Source: Euwallacea fornicatus
Lineage: Eukaryota; Arthropoda; Insecta; Coleoptera; Curculionidae
Length of the DNA stretch: 64,000 nucleotides
Assembly: GCF_040115645.1 (NCBI RefSeq)
Contig: NC_089542.1
Span: 4,154,001 to 4,218,000 of the forward strand
Direction: 5' to 3'
Made by a program: the position numbers and the translations under genes. The notes beneath the pieces were generated by a model, which was not told the DNA's origin, made no database searches, and saw only the letters and a program-made list of their open reading frames with translations. Positions 49,450 through 59,897 of the stretch are shown here, one piece after another. Position 1 is the first letter of the stretch. Each line of letters begins with the position of its first letter.

Positions 49450-51676
49450 TAACGTCGCATCTGCGACCGCCAACTTGTACATTTCGTATTTTTTATATGT
49501 GTAATTAGCAACTCGGTACTCATCATCATAAATTCTCCAAAGCCCCCATCAACTTCGGGTTTTGCCGAAATAGGAGCAAATCTGCGTTTTATTGAATGGA
49601 ATTTGTGGTGTAGAGTAAACATTGCTGACTCAGATCTAGTGTTTATGACAGGATTGTTTGTGTTAAAGCCACCTGAAGTGAGGGAAGAAGCTTGAAATAC
49701 CCGTGGAGTGATTTCGTCAAGGGTGCTTCAAATCGAACAAACTGGCCTGGATGTACGGGCAGCGGTGTTTCTTTCTTTCTGAAATTTATTTAAAAAGGGA
49801 CATTTTACCAAAGCTCAGGTGTTTTGACATCCAGAATTAGACTGCAAGGTGTTGTTTGGTTGGTCCAGCGGGAAAAGGTAACAATTTTATTTTTGCGCGG
49901 GCGCATGGGAGTTCCAAAAATCAATATAACATATGGTGGACAACAAAAAATCATAATGAAGCGACTAAAATTGACTTAAAACGCTTTTTGGGCTGATAAT
50001 TTGTTTCTAATTTTTTTCGGTTGGTCTGTGGTTTTTGGTTTATATTAATTAACGCATTGGAAAACGCGCTGGAAAAATTTGGATTCAGTATGAACTTTTA
50101 TGGTGTGTTAACGGTTTCGACGTGACCTCAAGCCGCTGTCAAAATGCGGATTCAATATAGCCAATAAAAACAATAATGCGTAACTAAAAATAAAAATCAT
50201 AGGGATATTGCCATCAGCGATCTTTTTAAATTCTGATAGCGTCTTGAATTGAGTCAAAAAACACCCTTCTAAGTCAATTTTAAGATTACTGGGAGAATTT
50301 TTTTAAATTCGAATTGTTAGTTATCGTCCATACACCCAAGCCAGTGAACAACAATAACGAATTTGGGAATGCAAAAACGTCATGTCAAGTACCACAAAGT
50401 AACTGCCAATACCGACTCAAATGAAGCGCACGCGCTGTTTCTCTATTGAAAGCCTTTGTCGACGTGGTACGTTAGCTGTTTTAGGTTTCGGTTCTACCAG
50501 TTGCATCATTTTTATATTACTCCAATTTTCCTGATTAACAAATCTCATTACAAAACAAAAACAGTTCAAAATGTCGGCCACTTTGTCGCACGTTGTTAGG
50601 GCTTTTTGATGACACGAACTCTATAACACTCCATGGAATATCTTCAGATGCTGTCAAAGTAAGTTCAACATGGTCACCGTCGACTTAATATCTTCGAAAC
50701 GGAATCGAATATTCTGGGATTAGGTATTAGTTGTGCAGTGGCATATTGATATCATTTCACAACGTCTGTGACTCATTATCAATTTCCATTCATTTTGACG
50801 ATTATAAACGAATTTGCCACTTTCAGTTAATATTAATAATTTTCACCTGTAAATACTGAATAAGTAAGTGTATTAGAAAAGTTGTGTATTAGAGTTAAGG
50901 TTAATGTGAAAGTATGTTCTCGCATCATCTATTCTTTCTAATTGCATTAATTGTTTATAATGGAGTACTTTGTATTCAATATAGCCGCCAGAAACACAGT
51001 CACTTGTCAACGTTACAGTAATGTTTGATTCTTCGAGCTTGGTTCCAGCAGCCATATTGTAATATTCTAGAATCCTCTTACAAGCAATATAAATAACACA
51101 AAAAGAAATTAAATTTCATGTATTTTTATTGTAACAACAATTGATCGTTTTATGTGTGTCGTCTGACGTCAATTCAAAAAGAGCAGGCACTAAAGGATTC
51201 GTAAAGTACTTGTGAAGCTACTTATTTAATGCATCGTATTCGTAGAAGTAATCGTGTTATAAAATGCATGAACCGCTGTAGTGAAAGTTCTTTATTTTTG
51301 ATGGTTAAAGTTGACTAATGGTTCAGTTTATACCTCCTAATGAAGACTTTGAATAAATGTTTTAAGATTAATTTTGTTTTTCTTTGTTCCCCTTCGTGGC
51401 TCTTTGAAACTATTTTAAAAAATTAAATGAAAGCTAATCTGACTGACCACACCGGATTTTATGGAGAACGGAACGTTTAGAACTGTATTTCTTCCATTAT
51501 CAACGCAACAAAAGCCCCTAAAAATGACGTGGAAGGACGTTTCACGTCACGTCATCGAATTGTTTCGGTTTAACCAGTTTTGAGGTTACCCTTCACTTTT
51601 AGTTTAGTGTCCAACATTTGTCTGATTATTCCTCATTTTCTCGTTACGTTTGAGATATTTCTTTAACTGGAAAATC
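49450..51676. other. CDC34 3' UTR and spacer before TMEM214
   Basis: No complete gene is recognised. Two coding-like scraps occur: a possible first exon on the plus strand near 50,571-50,664 with a frame break, and a 60-codon minus-strand frame (50873-51055) starting MAAGTKLEESNITVTLTSD. Neither was assigned to a family. Confidence 0.35.
50571..50664 (+). pseudogene. Possible broken first exon
   Basis: The start ATG reads MSATLSHVVRAF then a stop. One base away, another frame continues LFDDTNSITLHGISSDAVK up to a canonical donor (AAA|GTAAGT). The combination looks like an exon with a one-base frameshift, but no downstream exon was identified and the protein is not recognised. Confidence 0.2.
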
Positions 51677-54600
51677 ATGTCTGGACAGTGGGAAGTCGTT
51701 CGAGGCAAAAACGACAAGCGTAGTAAGCTTCCAGTTCCTAAAGAGAACAATAAACAGCCCGACTTCAAAGGAAAGAAAAGTAACATCTTGAATGGAGTCA
51801 GAATTGAGGACGTTTGTGAGTATTTATCCTCTAAATTGCTGTGAGTTGCCCCCTTTGGTCATGGGTGATGATTCCTATGGATTGTGAAGGATTTCTGAAG
51901 ATTATGAATTAATTTCCTCTTCTCTTGATACATGGTTATCTTTTGTGGAGTAATCAAGACTGGGGTTTTGAGTTTGGACCACTTATACTACAAAATATAG
52001 ATAACGTATTGCACATTTTTCAAGCTAATCTATAATTTTCAATTGCTCTTGTGGTGTGGTGCACTAATATTTGATTTTTAAATGACATATCTAGTGTTTT
52101 GAGATTTTTAGATTTTAAAATTTTAAAATAATTGAGTTTAAACCTCCTATAAGTACCTTAAAATGTTGCGGTTTCAAAGTAAACATGATCTTATGAACTT
52201 TATGTTATATGTTTGACATCTTGTAATCAATGGAGGGGAGTACCTCTTGTACTAACTATTTCTTAATCCGCATTTGATGTTTTCTCATTTTAAGTTATTT
52301 CCAATGCTTTAGTCACTTTGTATAGCAGCCATATACTCCCAAATCTTCTATCCTTAATAGAGCATTAACAGTAGATATAATTCTCTTAATTTGATGCAGT
52401 GATTTTTAACAATGTTCCTGTGCATTCAAATTCTTTACTTATATAATCTTTACAGTACCAAAGTCTCAGGTTAAGAACCTCTACTCAGGAAAACCAGCCA
52501 ATAAAGAAAACAAACCCCATGAAAAAACTAAACATATTGAGACCAAGAAACCTGAAAAAAAGTCTAGCAAACCACTTGCAGAGCCTCCCAAGCCTAAACC
52601 TCCAAAATCCATTGAAGCTGGTCTACTTTCTGTAAGTCTTAAATTTTCCTCTAAAATTTTATCTATGAAAAACTGACAAATTTTAGATCACCACTGAAGA
52701 GTTCAATTTAATTTACAACCGCTCAAAAAATGCCTTCCCTGACACCCCAATTGTATGGCTCAAAGAGCTCACACAATTTTTAAATCAAAAAATCCCTATT
52801 GAGATTCAAGATCCTGTGTTTTCAAACAAACCCTTAGGATACCCATTAAGTGTTATGCCTTCAAACTTAAAGGCAATCATAGAGAAAGCTATTAAGGAGG
52901 CTGGAAAGAGCAACAGTCAGGTGTATTTTGATATAGCTCTAACTTCAATGGTTACTGATCTAAGTAAAGGGCTTCCAGCCATTGGTTATAGATTTTTCCT
53001 GCAGTACATTGCCTTAAATGAGCCAAAACTTGTAACTGAAAATTTATCCAAACATGTCTCTCTAAGGAACTCTTACCAAAATCGAGCAAATGTTGCCTTA
53101 TCCATATTGTGGGCTGTAGGTCATGTTGGGGTAAATGATTTCCATTGTGGTTTAAAAGTGTTTGAGGACTTAAAGTTGCCTTTGCTTGAAATGAAGAGTT
53201 ACTCTAAATATATTATTAAATACCTCTTGGAATTGACTAGTAGGGACCATAAAGCACCTCTAACCAAAGACCAATATCTTCTAATCCTTGATACAATATT
53301 TTCCAATAAAAAGAATTTCCCCTTAGAGCTCCAAAAAGACTTAGTGCAAAACATTCCCAAATTAAACCAGCTGTTGTTAAACAACAAAAGAGAGAATTTC
53401 CATGGAGTTGTAGAGTCCCTGATCAAAAGGCTCAACCAGAACACTAAAGCATATCAAAATTGCCTTTGTCAAGTGCTTGTAGAGATTTTTACGAAAGACC
53501 AAACAACTTTAAATGCATGGAATAAGATTTATGCAAGAAACCTGCTTTCCAGTGCAGTATTACTTAAATATTTAAGTAAGTATACCGTAAAAGTGTAATT
53601 TTTCCGTTTTGGAATGTAATTGATGAGCGTTTTCAGCCAGGAATTCCGGCAATCTTAAACCTGCCTTGAGGAATTCCTTGAAGGATTTGTTGTTAAGCTT
53701 TTCCAGCATAAATGAGGAGTTATCAGGAAGGAAAAAGAAGGATGAAGGGCTGAAAGAGGCCATTGAGGCTGTGAAGGTAAGTTTTTTTTTAATCTAATAA
53801 ATAAATTTCTGAGTTTGAGAAATAAATGAAGTTGTAGTACACTTAAATAACCAATACATAAAACTACGAATTTCTTAAAATTTGCGGCTTGATTTCTCGT
53901 GGAAATTGTTCCAGGAAGTATTTTCCGCGTTTGCGATACATTGAACCATAGGTCTATTTAAATTTATCAAAAATATAATTTTCGTTATCCCTAGCGTTTC
54001 AAATGATGGAAATGCCATCCCTATATTTCAGTGTGGTTTAATACTTTGAATTTTTAATAAACTTTTTAGAATAACGATAATTTAACATTAAATTCATTTT
54101 AACAAAAAATGAGGTGCCTTCTAAGCCTAGTACGAACAAAAATAGTACAATTATTGTTTTTGATGCGAGGAACTTGCGCTTTTAAATTAGTTGTACAGAT
54201 GCAAAGCGAAAACCCCTTTCTGCTTCTCCACGAACTGTTACATTGCGCGCGCAACATGATTCAAAGCTTCTGCGCGTTCGAAATTGTAGAATTACGATTG
54301 TGGGGCGAAAACGAACGGACAAGACGATCGATAATTTGTAAATACACGCTTTAGCTTTCATGTTTTTAACGTGGCAAAACTTAAAAACCCGATAAATTTT
54401 ACATTTGTGACTAAACAAACATCCACGAAATGGTTTCTAAAAAGGAGAGGAAACAGCAGGCACATTTGGTAATTACCGTCAATATAGCTCTATTTGTAAG
54501 CTCAGGGAGCATTTTCACCTAAATCTAAACTTTTTAGGAAGCCAAAGAACAAAAGCAGACCAAGCCGAAATCCCGCGGACTATGTAGAGCCGTTTTATCC

Positions 54601-55855
54601 TCATTTATCATCGCTTTCAGCATGACAGTGCTTTTTGAACCCTTTATCAATCTAGACAGGCCAAAGAGCGACTTGTGTTTATTCCGTTTAAGCGGAAAAG
54701 TGCAACAAGCTGCCCTTTGGGTTGACTCCAAGCTAGAGCAAAGTATTCCTGATAGTTACGGACAGGTGAAACAGGTTGCCGAGCCTTATGGTGTTCTGTC
54801 CAGTGATTTGGTAAAGATAGGAATTAATGCTTTGGAGACAGCACGAGGCAACTGGAAGGGTTTCATCAATGAGAAATATCCACTGGCTGTTGCTTCGGTA
54901 AGTTAGATTAATAAAAAAAGTGAAATCTTTAGAATTTTAAATACTTTCACAATTTTTGCTGCTTCATTGACTGTCTTGGTAAAGGTTTTAATTGATTTGC
55001 AGATTGACCATTATGCTCCAGGCTTACTGGATAACACAAAAGAAGTCTTAACTAGGGCTCTCCAGTTGTCAGTACATTACTACCGCACTGCAGTGGACTA
55101 TTTGAAGAAGGAAGTTTTTGTGTGAGTACTTTATTTGATAACTAGTAATATGAACAAATTAATGTTATCAAAGCTAAAACTTGTAAACACGCATTTTATG
55201 CTAAATTTAAAATGCATTATCTCATTAAATATTATCTTTCCTGAGACTAACATACTTTTAAGTACTTCGTGATGATCTTGTAAATAGATTTATGATGGTT
55301 TTGTTTTCAATTGCTTGAATAATGTAGAGAAAAACATTGGTAATCTAAGATTTAAATTAGATTGTCTCAAGGTTATCTGCAAATTTTCTACAAAAATATT
55401 TTATTTAAAAAGAAATACTAATAAGCCTTAAAATTGTAATTATGGATTTTAAATCTTTTTAAGAAAATTTATTTTATGAAATATCATTGGAGGAATGTAG
55501 TAATCTGGAAACAAACTTTCTAAGAAAAACGGATCATTCCTATGTAGATATTTTTTATTTTGATTTCATTGGAAATAAATTATTCATTTCTTAAATATAG
55601 ATATGTGATTGTGATCACCAAATTTTTTCTCTTTTGTTTCAAGCAGTTGTTCCTTATTTATGCCCAGAAAATCATTTGCTCTTAGAAAATAGTCTATAAT
55701 GAAAATGTTTTATAATTAAACAATGTTTTTACAGTGGTCAACTGTCTCCTGAAAATATCCAAAGAATAGTAGTGGGAGCCTACAATACCACCTCTGAGAA
55801 GGCTGTGGAATACTACCACTGGGTATATCAAAAAGTCCAGACTACCATCAAATAA
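51677..55855 (+). CDS. TMEM214: TMEM214-like ER membrane protein
   Basis: TMEM214 is an ER-anchored protein; the mammalian form recruits caspase-4 in ER-stress death (family knowledge). Exons: 51677-51815, 52456-52631, 52687-53575, 53637-53776, 54538-54897, 55003-55121, 55735-55855, in phase, 647 aa (human 689). The start MSGQWEVVRGKNDKR matches the family's WEVV N-terminus. A Lys/Pro-rich stretch follows, then the helical core with FPDTPIVWLKELTQFLN, LPAIGYRFFLQYIALNEPK and ALSILWAVGHVGVNDFHCGL. Exon 5 has a hydrophobic segment (AVLSSFIIAFSMTVLF) matching the C-terminal membrane region. A possible AATAAA signal is at 56,042. Joining exon 4 to exon 5 is supported by phase, but see the alternative first exon at 54,430. 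Confidence 0.88.
54430..54468 (+). CDS. Possible alternative first exon for a short TMEM214 C-terminal form
   Basis: Within TMEM214 intron 4, an ATG in good context (ACGAAATGG) opens 13 codons, MVSKKERKQQAHL, ending in a donor (TTG|GTAATT). The phase matches exon 5 at 54,538 after a 69 bp intron. The product would be 212 aa containing only the membrane-segment part. No acceptor precedes the ATG, so it would be a transcription start rather than an internal exon. It could mean an internal promoter, or that the right half is really a separate gene. Confidence 0.4.
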
Positions 55856-56967
55856 CTCCTGAGGCAATGTTAGGTTTCTTTTAAATTCTTTTTTTACCAA
55901 TTTTTCCGAGTCTTAGATACTGGATATTTCATTTAATTTTAGGATAAATACTGGTATATGTGGGGTGTATTATACTTCCTAAGTGATTCAATGCATTTTG
56001 TTTTACAGCAACTAATTTATTTAGTGTATTGTTAAAGTTGAAATAAATTTTTTTAACAAAAATTGTATTTTTGTTCTCGACCAAATTTGACCTAAACGCA
56101 AATTACTATCTTAACCACCCAGTCCAATGTGGCAATAAAAATTTTCAAATTTTTAGACTTGGGGTAGGGCTCGGGAAAATAAAACGGGTTAATCACCTTT
56201 ATTGCCAGACGGAATTTTTGCCTTGCGTTGGGTATTATCGAAATATCCTCAACAGGACTGCGTTAGACTTCGTGTAGAACTTGTTGTCCATGTTAACATC
56301 CACCCAATCCTGCAGATCATCAAAGGTGTTCCTCAAGGCAAAAGCGCAGGTACGGAGCGAATTTTATTACAAGGACACCGCTGACAATTACGGAACTTGC
56401 ATGATCCCTAATGCGCTAGCTTTCTGCTAACATTCTTTCGTAACTACGAATCCCCCATAACGCAACGTGTTTAATTTGATTTTAATAACAAACCCAGCTA
56501 AAGCCGGGTTAAGAAAAATTAATTCTGACCCATTTATGTTGACCCTCTCCACGGAAATCTTTAGTAAAAGGCGAAAGATTTATTCGCTTTGAAGAGAGTC
56601 CAGGGTAACTGCTAAGCCCTTAACCCGTCAATATTCAATTGGCAAATTCTCTCGCGTAAGGAAGCTTACTACACGTGGCGCCATCTTTTCGGACTCGCAC
56701 TTATGCAACTGTGGAATCATTTACGAACCTGTCAAAAAATAAGTAATCATTCATACTAATATATGACGTAATGAAAAGTATAGATCACAAATTTATTCAA
56801 ATTAAGGCCATTAAAATCAATGTTTTTGGATATAATTTTTAAATCGGGGCAAGCTGACGTCCCTATTCCCAGACATCGATACAAAATATATATATAATAC
56901 TATCTGACAATGTAGTTGAGCACCACGTAGTACTTCCTTAGGTCATTAAGTACTCCTTTTCTAGATA
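55856..56967. other. TMEM214 3' UTR and spacer
   Basis: AAATAAATTT at 56,041 is a plausible polyadenylation signal for TMEM214. Beyond it no gene is recognised before the Tc1 element. Confidence 0.5.
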
Positions 56968-58317
56968 CAGTGGTGGACAAAAGTATTGGTACAGCATACA
57001 TTTTTTGAAATGGAGCCTTATATCTCATAAATAAGGATATTTATCATACGGATGTTACATTCTACCTTCAATCTTTAACTATATTTCTGATATAAACATT
57101 TTAAACACTAATATGGAAAATATTTTATTGCAAACACAAGATCAATTCGTAATTTTAGGGCGATAAAATTATTAGAATTCCTGATACTTTCTTCCAAGTA
57201 TTTTTTACTCTGGCTGGATTGGAAAAAAAAAATTACAAAGCATTGATTATATTTGTGGCACTGAATATCAAATGCAAAATATTCGGTTGGAAATCAGTCT
57301 GCATTGTAGATTGTTGTTCGTAATAAAATAGGTCGTAAAAGTAAAGAAATCAGAGTTCGAACGAAAAATAATTCTTAATTTACATCCATATGGAAAATCA
57401 TATTCCGAAATAGCAAAAAGTCGTTTTACAGCCCGGAATGTTATCAAACGATTTAAAAACTGCAGTGGTTTTAAAAATACGCTACGATTTGCTCGGCCAC
57501 CAAAGTCGTCAGCCAGAGAAGAGACATATTATTAAACAGATTAAGGTGAATCATGCTTCATTTCAAAAATTATATCTACATTAAAATACCATTAAGATAA
57601 AGACGTTTTTGCGAGAACTGTTCGAAGAGTGTTGCATCGAGCCGGTTACAGAGCTAGAATTGCTAGAACACAATATTTCACTCAAATTAATCAGAAAAAG
57701 CGGTTACATTTTTCAAATCAATAAGTCAATCAAATGAGTTCTGGGAAAAAGCTTTGGTTTATTTAAAAATTTTACAGAATAATTTAAGATAAAGTACTGA
57801 AAAGCTGAATATAGTTAATGATTGCTACTCCCAACAAGAAAACTATCTAAAGCACACGGCTTATATCGTTAAATAATGGATAATTAACCGGGTTCTCCAT
57901 CGATTAACCGCGCCCCCTCAGCAACCAGACATGAATCCGATCGAGAATTTAAAGACAAAAAAACGAATCGGATCGCACCATTTTTCAAATAAGAACAGAA
58001 AACCTTCAATAGAATTTTATAAGTGAAGAATTTACTCGAAAATTAATCTACAAAGACTTCAGGTGATAAAAAGGAAAGGTCTACCGACAAAGTATTTTAG
58101 CAACATTTTTTATTTCGTTAAGCCAATACCTTTATCCCCGTAAAATTGCGTTACTCTTATTTGCAATAAAATATTTTCCACATTAGCATTAAAATTTTAT
58201 TATCAGATATAAAGTTGAAGGTGAATCGTATAATGTACCATCCATATAATACATTTTTTATTTATGAAATTAAGGCTCAAAAAATACATGCTGTGCCAAT
58301 ACTTTTGTCCACGACCA
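56968..58317 (+). mobile_element. Tc1-like transposon with long IR/DR termini and decayed transposase
   Basis: The left end CAGTGGTGGACAAAAGTATT follows a TA at 56,966, and the right end CCAATACTTTTGTCCACGAC precedes a TA at 58,318, matching TA target duplication. The inverted repeats stretch about 170-200 bp on each side, with shared phrases such as TGGAAAATATTTTATTGCAA. An inner copy of the end word occurs on the right (GCCAATACCTTTATCCCCG, 58,122-58,140) and, more weakly, on the left (near 57,158), the IR/DR layout of Tc1 relatives. Transposase pieces are readable on the plus strand: HPYGKSYSEIAKSRFTARNV from about 57,384 and DMNPIENLKTK near 57,930. The middle is shortened and broken, so the element is non-autonomous now. 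Confidence 0.85.
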
Positions 58318-58364
58318 TATATCGATAGAATTTTGAGAATGGGAGAATCCGCCATATGCATGTA

Positions 58365-59086
58365 TACAGGGTGTCCCACAAGTGTTTCATTATATTTCAG
58401 TGGGTAATAGTACATTGAAAAATAATATGACTCCCTATATAAACCATATTCCAATAATGCTTCATTAAGAAGATACAGGGTGTTAAACTTAAAACACACC
58501 TGGAATATTTCAACGTATCACAGTATCAATGAACAGGCGAGCTCAATTATGTATTGAACAAAATGGCCACCAATTTGAACAATTTCTATAATGTTATAGC
58601 AAATAAATAATATTTAAAACAAACTTAATATTATTAAAACCATTTAGAGAATATCGTGCATATAGACGGTATTCAATTTTTTACTGGCAAACGATATGTC
58701 GGACGAAAAAGAGTCGAGCATTTTTCTTCTAAATGAAATTAAACTTCTAAAAATAATTTTTATTTTGATAAAAAGCAGTGGCGCACCATGTTTTTCTTTA
58801 AAAATGTGCTGAGAGGTGTCCGTACGCACGTCACTGGTGAAACGAAAAATAGCCTTTTACATAAATAAATGCGTCTACATTAACTCTCAAAACATGCCAA
58901 ATTTCACTTACATATCTCAAACGGTTTTGAATATATCAATAAAAATTAGATTTTTTAAGTAAAGTTTAACACCCTGTATCTTCTTAATGAAGCATTATTG
59001 GAATATGGTTTATATAGGGAGTCATTATTTTTCAATGTACTGTACACTCACTGAAATATAATGAAACACTTGTGGGACACCCTGTA
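58365..59086. repeat. Foldback element with near-identical outer arms
   Basis: The outer left arm starts TACAGGGTGTCCCACAAGTG at 58,365; the right arm ends with its inverted copy at 59,086. The two outer arms match almost base for base over about 130 bp, apart from a short patch and a 2-base gap. The inner border word AAGATACAGGGTGTTAAACT sits 109 bp inward on the left (58,474) and 108 bp inward on the right (ending 58,978). The interior diverges and contains AGCAGTGGCGCACCATG, resembling the interior of the copy at 31.3 kb. It lies 47 bp from the Tc1 element. No coding sequence. Confidence 0.88.
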
Positions 59087-59198
59087 TACAAAGCGAAAAG
59101 GACCAAATCATAAATTTTTGCCATAAAATTTCCGCGTTTCCGCATTGGAAATGACCCACAAACTAAAATTGTAAATGCTATTTTTCGATTACTTTAAA

Positions 59199-59383
59199 TG
59201 GGCCGATCCCAGCGGTACTGCAATACTGGGCCAACCCGTGACAGAGGTGGAGCAAGCCCCTAACCTCCGTCAGTTTCCAAAAATCAGTTTAATATACTGG
59301 CCCCGCATGCGGGGCGTATCAGATATTAAGCTGATAAGAACAGATACTACACTTTGATCTTAGCCAAAAGGCCGAGAAGCGAT
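59199..59383 (-). ncRNA. U2: U2 small nuclear RNA
   Basis: Spliceosomal U2 snRNA, which pairs with the intron branch site. The minus strand starts ATCGCTTCTCGGCCTTTTGG at 59,383. It contains the branch-site-recognition segment AAGTGTAGTATCTGTTC, then stem IIa (CTTATCAG...CTGATA), the Sm-site neighbourhood (ACTGATTTTTGGAA), and the 3' stems GGGGCTTGCTCCACCTCTG and CAGTATTGCAGTACCGCTGG. The full U2 order is present and resembles the insect form. The 3' end near 59,199 is estimated. Promoter elements of the snRNA type should lie at 59,384-59,450, but I could not pick a PSE with confidence. Copy intactness suggests a functional gene rather than a pseudogene. Confidence 0.95.
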
Positions 59384-59897
59384 GCCTATGCCTGTCTTTC
59401 GATACCAATTCAATTCGGGTCTTTTTCGGACCAACGTGCACTATACAAAGTGCTGCCCTCTCTCGTGACGAGACTGAAATTTAACCCCTTACGATGAAAA
59501 TGAAACGTAATTCATATGGCGCCGACAAAGGGAAGCATCAAAATACCATATATTACATAAGACCAATAAACTATATGAAGGTAGCAAGAAAACTCAAAAT
59601 TCCATGAATTTTGTAATGAGAGTATTTTCTTTATTCCTACTATTTGAAAATATTTTCCTTGCTGTTTTCTATCGTTTACATTTCCTTTTTGTAATTTCTA
59701 CCTATACCTAAAACCTTTTAATTCGAGCAAGCAACCAGACATACTCCATTTACTCCGTTCTTCAAACGTTTTCGATGATATAACCCCACATTCTCATCTA
59801 TTGTGAATACTCTTGTGAAATTTGTTTTAAAATTTATTTTTGCCCTTTTTTGACTATATATTCTCAAAAACCCACAATATTAACTAAATTATTCAGA
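59384..59897. promoter_or_regulatory. Divergent upstream region of U2 and the DHX30-like gene
   Basis: The 514 bp interval must hold the U2 promoter (to the left) and the helicase 5' leader and promoter (to the right). It is AT-rich on the helicase side. No exact elements are claimed. Confidence 0.45.

Noticed and set aside
53577..53598. Read-through of TMEM214 exon 3 to a stop after KYTVKV
   Set aside because: A strong donor (A|GTAAGT at 53,576) and an in-phase acceptor at 53,637 lead to further conserved coding sequence.
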